This document shows positions 1-9,400 of a stretch of DNA of 64,000 bases, piece by piece; positions within the stretch are counted from its first letter, which is position 1; every line of letters begins with the position of its first letter. Where the stretch lies: positions 1 through 64,000 of the forward strand of contig JASANG010000798.1 in assembly GCA_030248215.1 (NCBI GenBank), written 5' to 3'. Source of the stretch: Enoplolaimus lenunculus (lineage: Eukaryota; Nematoda; Enoplea; Enoplida; Thoracostomopsidae). A program made the position numbers and the translations under genes. The notes below the pieces were generated by a model. It was not told where the DNA came from. It did not search any database and saw only the letters and a program-made list of their open reading frames with translations.

Positions 1-270
1 GAATTAAGAAATGTGTAGTGAAAAATGACATTTGTCATAAAAATTATGGTAAATGCTTTGTTTAAGCGTACAAAGCAAAAACATTTAATGAAATATATAA
101 GTTCAGAAAAACATATAATGCATACAATAAGCCAGAACAAAGTAGGTTTGAGTGCATTTGATGACAAGCGGTACATTTTAAATGATGGTGTTTGTTCATA
201 TGCTTATGGTCATAATTGTAAAAACGATATTGATTTTATGAGTTTATTGGATGAAATGAATAATGAATAA
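1..270 (+). mobile_element. Polinton/Maverick DNA polymerase B, C-terminal remnant (fossil)
   Basis: The short coding stretch carries the pattern LSAFDDKRYIL followed by DGV and AYGHN. As I recall it, this closes protein-primed type B polymerases of Polinton/Maverick elements. Only the tail of the gene is inside the window, since the element runs off the left edge, and it looks broken. The retroviral-type integrase just downstream supports the Polinton assignment. A related virophage-like or adintovirus-like element cannot be excluded from this fragment alone. Confidence 0.7.
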
Positions 271-567
271 CTGTAACAATGTATCATGTTCATGTAATAA
301 TTCATGCTTATAAACTATGTTTGATTATAATTTGTAAAATGTGGGGGTAAAACTGAAAACACGATTGTGATTCGTGAAATGGTTTGATATCGGATGCTCC
401 GGATACCACCAAAAAAATTTTTCGCACAGATGGTCTTCCTATTGGAAAGTTTGACCACTTGTTCGTAAATTTACCCATAAATTTTAAACACGGAACCCTT
501 TTGATAAATGCAGTTGGCATTTATAGGGGGTATGTGTTAACTTGCCGTATACAAGCTTTGTTTACAT
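271..567. other. Polinton spacer between polymerase tail and palindrome
   Basis: This interval lies between the polymerase remnant and the left arm of the palindrome. A 61-codon open frame at 384-569 on the + strand could be a scrap of another element gene, but I recognise no family in it. No host gene features are seen. Confidence 0.35.
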
Positions 568-977
568 AAAAGCTGGCAATTTTTATTCCTAAACAATATT
601 GCTTTGGAAATTACAAAATGAAAACTCCTCGAGTCAATTTTAAATGTATAGACTGTGCACTTTAAATTATGGTGGTGGAGCTTGTCAACAATGCTACATG
701 TTAAAATACCAAAAGAAGACATCATGATTGTACATTATTACCATTTGTATATTATTATCGTAAAACTTGCAATATATTGTGATTTTATAATATAGTTGTG
801 TCTTTGAAAATAAAAAATAAAAAGACTCAAAACCTGTGGCTGCTTGCACAGCTACCAGGAGCGGCACCTACGGCGATGGGGTAGTCTGGCTAGATGCTGG
901 GCTGGGGATTATCCCCCGTTGACCATTGCAAATAAAAATTCTTAAAAAGGGTTTGCAAGTAGAATATTTATAACATA

Positions 978-1480
978 ATGGAAAAACATTTGAAGCAAAT
1001 TTTTTATGAGCCAACGAACGTTGCTGGTTTTTCAAATGCTAAGAAACTTTATAAAGAAGCTAGGCGCCAAGGACTTAAAGTTAGGTTACAAGATGTAAAA
1101 GAATGGTTAATGGGAGAAGAGACTTATACACTACACAAACCACGTAGGTTGAAGTTCAAACGAAGGAGAACTGTAGTGAAGGGTATAGGTGATTTATACC
1201 AAGCAGATTTAGCAGATATGTCGCATTTATCGACTTTAAATGATGGGTTTAAATATTTACTGGTAGTTATAGATTGTTTCAAAAAATATGCTTCGGGTTG
1301 TGCCGGTAAAAAATACAACCGGTAGACAATAAGAACGGTTTTTTTGATAGCTTGAAATGGAAACCCAATAATTTTCAAACAGATAGCGGAAAAGAATTTG
1401 TGAATCATTTGGTTAAATACGATTACTGTAAAAGTGGGAATCTAAAATGTTTACACCGCAAAAAATAAACAAAACTTAAG
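978..1480 (+). pseudogene. Polinton integrase, left copy (broken fossil)
   Basis: This is the left-arm copy of the integrase found at 1527-2180. It is open for the first ~115 residues, with an N-terminal region followed by the start of the DDE core, and then degenerates. It carries a few breaks in total. It faces the right copy across the centre of the palindrome. Confidence 0.7.
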
Positions 1481-1526
1481 GAAAAAGTTTTTCTAGAACA
1501 CTAACCAAATTTTATAATCTGTTTAC

Positions 1527-2180
1527 CTACACCGGTGTAAATCCATATCTGTTTTCAGTATTGTTGTAAGCTTGTACAACTTTTTGCAAATCATCTATGT
1601 ATCTACCTCTATTTTTGTATGTTAACAGTTTATAAAGCTTTCCTTTAAGTGTTCTAATAAAACGTTCAGCTATGTTTGCCTTAGTTTGTTTATTTTTTGC
1701 GGTGTAAACATTTATATTTCTACTTTTACAGTACTCGTATACCAAATGATTCACAAATTCTTTTCCGCTATCTGTTTGAAAATTATTGGGTTTCAAGCTA
1801 TCAAAAACTGTTCTTAATGCATCTAACATTGTACTACCGGTTTTATTTTTTACCGGCACAACCCAAGCATATTTTGTGAAACAATCTATAACTACCAGTA
1901 AATATTTAAACCCATCATTTAAAGTCGATAAATGCGACATATCTGCTAAATCTGCTTGGTATAAATCACCTATACCCTTCACTACAGTTCTCCTTCGTTT
2001 GAACTTCAACCTACGTGGTTTGTGTAGTGTATAAGTCTCTTCTCCCATTAACCATTCTTTTACATCTTGTAACCTAACTTTAACTCCTTGGCGCCTAGCT
2101 TCTTTATAAAGTTTCTTAGCATTTGAAAAACCAGCAACGTTCGTTGGCTCATAAAAAATTTGCTTCAAATGTTTTTCCAT
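1527..2180 (-). mobile_element. Polinton retroviral-like integrase, right copy (fossil)
   Basis: This 217-residue open frame has the layout of a Polinton/retrovirus-type integrase. An N-terminal region is followed by a core with an acidic residue after YQA, a second in TDSGKEF, and a Glu in the AERFIRTLK helix roughly 35 residues on, which fits a DD35E core. In the family this enzyme joins element ends to host DNA. A normal C-terminal part is not seen before the frame ends near the centre of the palindrome, so the gene appears incomplete. It belongs to the same fossil as the polymerase tail at 1-270. Confidence 0.75.
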
Positions 2181-2596
2181 TATGTTATAAATATTCTACT
2201 TGCAAACCCTTTTTAAGAATTTTTATTTGCAATGGTCAACGGGGGATAATCCCCAGCCCAGCATCTAGCCAGACTACCCCATCGCCGTAGGGGCCGCTCC
2301 TGGTAGCTGTGCAAGCAGCCGCAGGTTTTGAGTCTTTTTTATTTTTTATTTTCAAAGACACAACTATATTATAAAATCACAATATATTGCAAGTTTTACG
2401 ATAATAATATACAAATGGTAATAATGTACAATCATGATGTCTTCTTTTGGTATTTTAACATGTAGCATTGTTGACAAGCTCCACCACCATAATTTAAAGT
2501 GCACAGTCTATACATTTAAAATTGACTCGAGGAGTTTTCATTTTGTAATTTCCAAAGCAATATTGTTTAGGAATAAAAATTGCCAGCTTTTATGTC

Positions 2597-2823
2597 ATAA
2601 TTGAGCGAAGCGAAACTCCGAGCGAAGCTCGGAGTTTCGCGAAGCGTTTTGTTTTGTGCTTGGGGGTCGAAAGGTGGATGTCCGTCCGTCCGTCTGTCCG
2701 TCCGAAAAGAATCTCAGGAACGGCTGAACCGATTTTGATAACTTCACAACATGTGAGTATCAGCAAAATGTCGTGCGACGCGACATGATAAAACAGATTT
2801 TTATTTTTGCGCTTCTGCATCAT
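2597..2823 (+). mobile_element. Truncated pearl-like element (5' end with GTCC/ACGG microsatellite)
   Basis: It starts with TTGAGCGAAGCGAAACTCCG, continues into a perfect hairpin (GAAACTCCGAGC, GAA, GCTCGGAGTTTC), then 'GGGGGTCGAAAGGTGGATG' and a short (GTCC)n microsatellite. The order matches the 5' ends of the longer copies at 3376-4315 and 48370-49612. The core tandem repeats and the 3' end are missing. It abuts the right end of the Polinton palindrome directly. Confidence 0.6.
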
Positions 2824-3375
2824 TTATCTATTAAATTGTTTTTAATGAGTTAACGTATCAATAATTGTTTGTAGTTTAGCTTTACGGAACCAAAAAATGA
2901 TTACCAATTTGTTCATGTTACATTTTTGAGAATATGTTACAAGCCAACAGTACAAAATTATCTGTATACAAAAAATCTGTATTTCAGATTCCGCTTTCAG
3001 TATAAACTTGCTGTTCCGATTCCGGTATAATCCAGTTACGCTTTGCACCGTGCCCTTAACGTTAAATTTCCATCAGTTTCCCGCTAATGTGCTGTACAAA
3101 AGGTCAAGTCTATAACATTACAGTAGTTTCATTTGACAACAACCATATTAATATTAATATTTTACAAACCCATGCGCAGCATCTATGTTGCTACATATCG
3201 TTGTAAATTAGCATTTGTGCATATAGGAAGTACGTTGCGTATCCTAACTTTTCCGAATTCCGTGGTCAGTTAAACTTAGACTTGTTTAAGAACATTAATG
3301 TTAAAGATTTAATATAACAGCGGTCCAGTACATTACGAGAGTTGCACAGTAGTGTAACTGTGTCGACTAGAACAT
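2824..3375. other. Gene-free spacer
   Basis: AT-rich sequence between two pearl-like copies. It has only short chance open frames and I recognise no gene or repeat family. Confidence 0.5.
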
Positions 3376-4315
3376 GTTATTGAGCAAAGCGAAACTCCGA
3401 GCGAAGCTCGGAGTTTCGCGAAGCGTTTTATGTTTTGTTCTTGGGGGTCGAAAGGTGGATGTCCGTCCGTCCGAAAAGAATCTCAGGAACGGCTGACCCG
3501 ATTTTGATAAACTTTTTGTTTGAAAGCTAATAATCCTGGGGTGTTAACCTCGCATTGGGGTTTTAAAATTTGGAGCCGTTTATTAGCTACAGGCTAATTT
3601 GCATAATTAATTAAGCCTAAATTAGTACTTTCCACAATATTTCACTAATTATTACAGTTAGAAGCAATTTAATTTTAGCATTAAAGGGTTTTTGGGTGCG
3701 AGGAATCTGAGTAGACTGTTTAAAAACCTCCAAAACCGATAATTGAGCAGTTAGCTAATAGATAATTTGCATATTAGCAAGGTTATAAGCCTAAATTACG
3801 ACTTTTTACAATATTTCACTAATTATTAAGGTTAAAAGCAATTTAATTCCAGCACTAAAGGGTTTTTAGGTGCAAGGAACTTGAAAAAATAGTTTACAAA
3901 CATCCAAAACCGATAATTGAATAGTTAGCTAATAACTAATTTGCATAATAGCTTAATTGACAAGACAAAACTAGGACTTTTTAAATTATTTCAATAATTT
4001 TTAGGGTTCACTGAAGGTTTTTGGGTGCGAGGAATCTGAATAAATTGTTTAAAAACCTCCAAAACCGATAATTGAATAGTTAGCTAATAGTTAATTTGCA
4101 TATTAGCTTAATTGACAAGACAAAATTAGGATTTTTTAAATTTCCAAAAATTATAGGGTGGCTGAAGGGTTTTGGGTGCGAGGAATCTGAGGAAATGGCG
4201 TACAAACCTCCAAAACCGATAAATGAATAGTTAGCTAATAACTAATTTGCATATTACCTTAATTGCTTACATGTGTTCGAGTTTCGCTCAATAAATGTAG
4301 TCCCACTACGACTGG
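3376..4315 (+). mobile_element. Pearl/CvA-like non-autonomous element (possible Helentron/HINE)
   Basis: In order: a 5' sub-terminal repeat (TTATTGAGC..GCGAAACTC), a hairpin with a 12-14 bp stem, a (GTCC)n microsatellite, and about four core repeats of 151-174 bp (marker GGTGCGAGGAATCTGA near 3695, 3869, 4024, 4175). An inverted 3' copy of the 5' repeat (GAGTTTCGCTCAATAA) follows. Then comes a 5-bp-stem hairpin GTAGTCCCACTAC at 4297-4309, and the element ends CTGG before a T. The reversed copy at 48370-49612 shares sequence up to exactly this CTGG-T and then diverges. ACGG microsatellite plus ~160-bp core repeats is the layout I recall for bivalve pearl elements. A 3' hairpin with CTRR-T is Helitron-like. 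No coding capacity. Confidence 0.6.
3690..4240 (+). repeat. Core tandem repeats of the pearl-like element
   Basis: Four diverged units with starts spaced 174, 155 and 151 bases apart. Each has a GGTTTTTGGGTGCGAGGAAT block, then AAAACCTCCAAAACCGATAA, then TTAGCTAATA and AATTTGCATATTAGC. The same units occur in reverse orientation at about 48430-49400. Confidence 0.8.
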
Positions 4316-4373
4316 TCTATAATCTATCAGTTTAGCCAATGATGATAAATGAATTCGACTTGCAGGACTATGC

Positions 4374-4860
4374 AGGACTATTCATACCTACGAATTAATT
4401 CTTCGCATATATTAATCATGAATAACTTGCAGCTGCAAGTTCTTCGAATGAATTTTTCAAAAAACTTGCAGCTGCAAGTTTCAGTTGTATGAAACATTCA
4501 TGCGCAAAGAAGGCTAAACTCAAAATTTCTTGACTTGAAAAAGGTTTCATCGCGATGCAATCTTAATTTAATGCTTCAAAATTTAAATCTAGTCCCATTA
4601 CTTTTGCCGTCGGCTGGGAGTCTGAATTAATTCAAAACGCTCTCAGCAACATGTCTTCTGATTGGCCAATGAAAATGTAAGTGCCAGAAATTCGAACGAT
4701 TTGCAACGGCGTTCACCCGTGCCAATTAAATTCAATCACATGAATTCTAATGAATAATTTGCAGCTGCAAGAACTTCAAATCTGGTTTGTGACCAAACTT
4801 GCACATGCAAGTTGCAGGTGCAAGTTTTTGCTGCAAAAAATTCCACGTGTGAATAGGGCT
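4374..4860 (+). mobile_element. Palindrome-rich MITE, family 'CTTGCAGCTGCAAG', copy 1
   Basis: The copy runs from AGGACTATTCATAC to GTGAATAGGGCT, which pair as short terminal inverted repeats. It contains repeated self-complementary words such as CTTGCAGCTGCAAG. A diverged reverse-complement relative lies at 15081-15550, sharing GAATTAATTCTTCGC near one end and a GACCAAACTT block near the other. No coding capacity. Confidence 0.6.
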
Positions 4861-4867
4861 TTATACA

Positions 4868-5076
4868 CCATTCACACGTGGAAGTTTTTACAGCGAAAGG
4901 AACGTTCCGCTTGACCAATCAGACTGCAGGTGCAAGAAATTGAAATGACTTGCAACTGCGTTCACAGATGCGAATCACGAATTCCATTGAATAATTTGCA
5001 GCTGCAAGAACTTCAAAGCTGCTTTGTGACCAAACTTGCGCACAAGTTTTTGCTGCAGAAACTTGAACGTGAACAC
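4868..5076. mobile_element. Short member of the CTTGCAGCTGCAAG MITE family, copy 2
   Basis: It begins TTCACACGTGGAAGTTTTTA and ends with the inverted form near CTGCAGAAACTTGAACGTGAA, enclosing the AATTTGCAGCTGCAAGAACT block seen in copy 1. It sits a few bases after copy 1, as if the family prefers its own kind as target or was duplicated locally. Confidence 0.5.
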
Positions 5077-5170
5077 ATAATACACACTGCATAGTAGCTA
5101 CGCAGTACACAGCGTAGTACATAACGTAGTAAACAATCATGTAATAACTAGCACAAGTAGTTGAAGCAGT

Positions 5171-5240
5171 GCCGCGATTGCTCAGATGGCAAGAGCGTTG
5201 GCCCGATTAACCGACGGTTCGAATCCAATCGTAGTCAATT
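5171..5240 (+). repeat. tRNA-like sequence with intact A and B boxes (SINE head or tRNA pseudogene)
   Basis: A near-consensus A box (TTGCTCAGATGG, 5178-5189) is followed at normal tRNA spacing by a perfect B box (GGTTCGAATCC, 5216-5226). The anticodon region GAGCGTTGG..TTAACCGA resembles tRNA-Asn. The T stem beyond the B box does not pair and the anticodon loop is one base long, so a functional tRNA is unlikely. The two boxes together would form an internal RNA polymerase III promoter. No second copy was found here, so SINE versus lone pseudogene is open. Confidence 0.5.
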
Positions 5241-5744
5241 GATTCAACTACTTCGCGCAAACATAACACTTACATACATTGGTTATAAGACCGCTCAACC
5301 TTACAATATATACATGTTTATTGTGCGGATTCAAAGTCTGACGGCATGCTTGAAAATGTATGTATGCAATCTGGAATGTAAAGTTGTTACAATCAACCAC
5401 TAATAATGGCATACGTGGCTCGAGTGCAAGAGTGTCGTAGTGTGATTCCAGGCGTGGTACTTAAGTTTGAGCAGAACTTCGACGGGGTTCGCGCGAACCA
5501 TGTATTTCCAACATGGAGGTCTCACCAAAACGGGCACTGCAAATCATAAGCCTGTGGATTCGGGTAGTTAAATTTGCGGTGAGAGTCGACTGCCTTTAAA
5601 AAGAGGGATATCGATATTGTGCACGGGAAGTAAGTATGCAAAGTATAGATTGCCATGCAAGTGTACAAATATATACCGGAGTATTAAGTTCCTATAATCG
5701 ACCGGACGGTGAAGTAGTAGCAACCAATACCTGTCGGCCTATGC
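5241..5744. other. Gene-free stretch upstream of the SINE-like copies
   Basis: I see no gene. GGGGTTCGCGCGAACC near 5495 is a short perfect palindrome, and the block to ~5640 has a non-AT-rich texture like tRNA-derived repeats, but I could not place it in a family. Confidence 0.35.
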
Positions 5745-5745
5745 A

Positions 5746-5843
5746 GGAACCGGGACTTCACAACTTTCACCTAAGCAGCTAGAAAAGCGGATTACGGGTT
5801 GTTTTGAACAAGCGACCTACAAATCCTTAGGCAAATGCCCTAC
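5746..5843 (-). repeat. tRNA-derived SINE-like repeat, copy 1
   Basis: Read on the minus strand, a degenerate tRNA-like segment (GCCTAAGGATTTGTAGGTCG) is followed by a body with CTTTTCTAGCTGCTTAGG and GTCCCGGTTC. The same order is seen in copy 2 at 6014-6126. The 5' tRNA part is truncated here and no A box is visible. Confidence 0.5.
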
Positions 5844-6013
5844 ATGAAAAAGCATATCTCAGATGCTTGCGTACATGCCTCAATTTTCACCAAGGTCGTT
5901 TCGTAACCGTCCATTCCATTTCGGCTGGACGGATGTATATACCGTGTTCAAAGTGCGGCAATTTTCTGTTCCGGTAACGGCATTACCCCATGTCAATCAA
6001 AGGAGGGACACTT

Positions 6014-6126
6014 AGAACCGGGAGTTGAGACCTTTTTAGCTATGCAGATAGAAAAGTAAGTTGCGGTTGGTTTTGTATTAGCGACTTGGGGATCTGCAAA
6101 CGAACGCTCTACCATTGCGCCACACA
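6014..6126 (-). repeat. tRNA-derived SINE-like repeat, copy 2
   Basis: On the minus strand TGGCGCAATGG (6122-6112) is an A box, followed by TAGAGCGTTCGTTTGCAGATC. This looks like the D arm and anticodon arm of tRNA-Cys with a TGCA anticodon region. The B box is degraded. The body matches copy 1 (CTTTTCTATCTGCATAGCTA, then ACTCCCGGTTC). It lies about 230 bases upstream of the DAGL start codon in opposite orientation. Confidence 0.5.
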
Positions 6127-6352
6127 TTGTGGATTATATGTCTACCGTATGCTGCTGGTGTTAGCATACAATACAACGTGCATTTCATGTACATAGGCTC
6201 TCGTTATAATACCAATCAGCAAACAGCCGAGGTTATAATGCACAAGAAAAGTTGTGTTCAGCTTATTTAATTGCCTCTCTATAATATCTTATTTATGTTT
6301 GTTAAGTTTATTTAACTTTGGATCCTCTTCATTTTAAAATTGTTTGTATGTG

Positions 6353-6447
6353 ATGCCAGGACTGAAAGTTTTTGGCCGACGATGGGAAATATCAAGCGAT
6401 GACTTTGTGTTCCCAGAGACTATTGAAGGATTTGTTCGATTAGTTTG
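6353..6447 (+). CDS. DAGL exon 1 (start codon, N-terminal cytosolic segment, start of TM1)
   Basis: Translates to 31 residues beginning MPGLKVFGRRWEISSDDF. This closely follows the conserved DAGL opening MPG-x-VVFRRRW-x-x-GSDDLV, so this ATG is the likely start. The donor is G|GTTAGT at 6448. The exon ends in phase 2 (TG), and joining to the G at 6721 makes a Trp codon. The in-frame stop at 6476-6478 confirms that splicing is needed. Any 5' UTR exon or trans-spliced leader is not visible. Confidence 0.75.
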
Positions 6448-9400
6448 GTTAGTTGCTGTATTTTTGAACCGTGTTTAACCGTCGAATACTGTTAATTGTA
6501 AATTTACAGCAAATCCGCAGGATATATACATTGCATACTGAAACGATGAATACGACTAGCAACCAGCCTATTTTGAGTAATATTTTACAACATTATCGAA
6601 CTGTACGCGATTGTGTTTGGGTATCTGCACCGTGTTTTGGTACTGAAAATATGTTAAAAACTGAATTGTTTTCAAAATAATTGATTTATGTCCAGTTTTG
6701 CACCAGCAAACATATTTCAGGACTCTCCTGGTGTCGATCATCTATGGTGTTACACGCGAATCTGGAGATTGTGTGGTACATGAGACAGAAACTCCCAGAC
6801 GCAGACTACACTTATTTATTATCGTTTGTTTGGCATCAAATGTGTTGGATGCAGTTCTAGCATTTGCAATTGCATGGGTCTCTTCACGTGGCACTATCCG
6901 AGATCCACGACCGCGGAAACATATTCGGAAACTAATCTACGCACGTGTTCCGTTAGCAATATTTGAGTGTGCTTGGTTGATTGCTGGCACAGTTTGGGTT
7001 GTACAACGATGCATTAATGATGCAGCAGTACGACGAACGCATACAGTTTCTCTCTCAGAAGGAATTGACAGTACTACCACACTGACGCCTCCTGTTACAG
7101 AATGTTTTGATCCAGTTGTGCCTACTTCCATTGTGACCGTTGTCCTCGGTTGGCTCTTGTTTTTTGGATTCTGGTTTGGGCTGTATTTGGTGTTTGATCC
7201 GCTTGGTAAGTACAGTATCTAAATTTGACATTGAATTAGAATGTATACTGTAAGTAACGCGTTATTTTAACAGTGAAAAAATAATTAAGATAAATTATTA
7301 CTAACGTCTACTGTAGAGATTTCGATAGTTTCTTGCAAAACAAAATTTCTGTGTTGCAAACTGCAAATACGCGGAACTTGAACACTTTTGCGCTTTTTTA
7401 TTTTTTCATAAACCTTTAATGTTTTACTGTTAAATGCTGTCAGGACGTATTCACCATACTGGAGCGGATCGCTCACATCGTGTTCGAATGACAACACAGA
7501 CACAAGAATTATGGAAACGCAGGTTTCGGTTGGCTTGTTGTTGTCTAATTGGTCGTGATGATAACGCGACTAACGCATATGAAGACGTAGCAGCGTTGCT
7601 GTCCGCGTTTTTTGTTGGTAAATTTACATTGTGTCGTGTCTATGAAGTAAATGCTTTAATCTGCATGAAAAATTGTAACAGAATTATGTTGTCCGTTTTG
7701 CACAATATTACACGTAACACTACATCAAACTTGGTTCATGTCATGGTTCGACTGGATATTAATTTTCCTTATCCCGGAACCGTATGTTAACCTGATATAG
7801 CATAGAAACTTGGGCATTGTTGTTTTTGTGTCATGCAACAGTACTTGTTTACTGAATTAAGATTAATTCCTAGCTTAAATTTTTCATTTTACTTCAGCGT
7901 TAAAACTTAAGCTGCTTACTAGCCCGGAAATTCAGTCGCAGCATAATATCTAGTTATCTTATTTCTACGTATAAAAAGCTGTTATGTGTTATTCGGAACC
8001 GCAACCGCCTATCTCGTATTCGGTGGACTACATCAAATACCGCTGTCATGAAAAATTTGTACCCCTCGCAAATTTTTATACATAAACATAACGAAAAGTG
8101 CCCCTTACGAAAATTTGCCGTTCCCACGGCAATTTAAAGTTTTTGTGACATAAAGCTGCATTACGACCGATGGCGGTGTCAGAGTTGTGTATTTCCAGTG
8201 TCAGACTCGTCGAATAAACTTTTCAAATACACAATTATTATTGTTAAAGCGTTTATTATTAACCCCTTCTCACATGAATAGTTTCTTAACGACCCCTTGC
8301 AACTTTTAACTGCGAAATTCTAAATTTTTATACCTTATTAGAATTTAAATATTCCATCTGAGATTTGGCCATTTTGTGCTTTATGCATAGGGTAATCTTT
8401 ACGTTTAGACTTAGGCTTAGGAATATGCTTATACTCCTGTTACGACCATGTTCCATGCATTGCACAGAGTTTTCAGTTCCTGTAAGACAGTATGAGAGAG
8501 CCCGAAAATAGTTTCCGTCGCCTATTATTCTCTTAACTTTAGTCGAATCTGATTTTTGCAGTAACAGGCATGCCACTATTCGTAGTGCAACTTTATGTCA
8601 CAAAAGGTGTAAATTGCCGGGGGGGGGGCAGATTATCATTATGTGTCTCTAAAAATTTGCACAGTGGGACACATGATAGCCGGTCGTTCTCTGGTTAGCT
8701 AGCTAAATTGGTCGTGTTGTTTCGTCTTGATGAATTACTTCAAGGTATTGTTTAGGTACCGATATGGTTATGTCAGACATTTGGGCTGGTTTGTTGTTGC
8801 TTACAACTCGTGAACAGGAAATTTTAAGTAATCAAACTGTGCGTAGTGCCGCGGAACCTACGCCATCCCTTGATTTAAACGTAGCTGCTACAAGCGTTGA
8901 CACTTCACCGCCAGGTTGGATGAATTTACACTTGGCGCGACGATATTTTGAGTTTGCAAAAGCAATTTATGGCTGGCCAAATTATGTCTGGGATAATTTG
9001 TCGTGTGCTGGCATCTGTGGTTTGTGCCATGCGATCCGCTGCAAAGAACCGTGCGGCTGTTGTCAACGTGAATCAACAGTCGTAGAACAAGACAATTGTT
9101 GCATGTGCAACACTGCGTCGTTTCGTTTGATCACAATGTTGGACGAAGCGGATTTGTTCTATTTATCGTATCATAATAGGATTTACGAGGTAGCTTTTAT
9201 TTTGTAGAGCATGGTTCGCGTTTTTTGCACAGTAGATAGAGTAGGTGCTGCGTGTGTTATATAACTTAGGTTGTCAAAAGTACATGCTCCCCTTTATTAT
9301 AGCCAATTATTTTGATCACCTACATTGAAGTTAGAATTGAAATGTTACATGTACGTTTGAATTAGTTCTGAGTGTGGTGTTGGCTGGCGGAGGCACGGAA

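Larger units (their letters stand above)
568..2594. mobile_element. Palindromic Polinton segment with two facing integrase copies (fossil)
   Basis: Bases from about 568 to 1490 reappear as the reverse complement at about 1690-2594, so the segment is a large inverted repeat around a roughly 200-base centre. Each arm has the same upstream region and the same integrase start (978 on +, 2180 on -), with the two genes reading towards each other. The translated arms are nearly identical over their first 100 residues, so the duplication is fairly young. The left integrase copy is clearly broken. The right one is open over 217 residues but looks shorter than a full-length integrase. Confidence 0.75.

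Noticed and set aside
5171-5240. Functional tRNA gene
   Set aside because: The pol III boxes are good, but the T stem does not pair and the anticodon loop is over-long. Kept only as tRNA-derived.
6471-6680. Open frame between DAGL exons 1 and 2
   Set aside because: It lies in intron 1. Joining 6447 to 6721 restores the conserved reading with a Trp codon, and the frame itself has no DAGL similarity.
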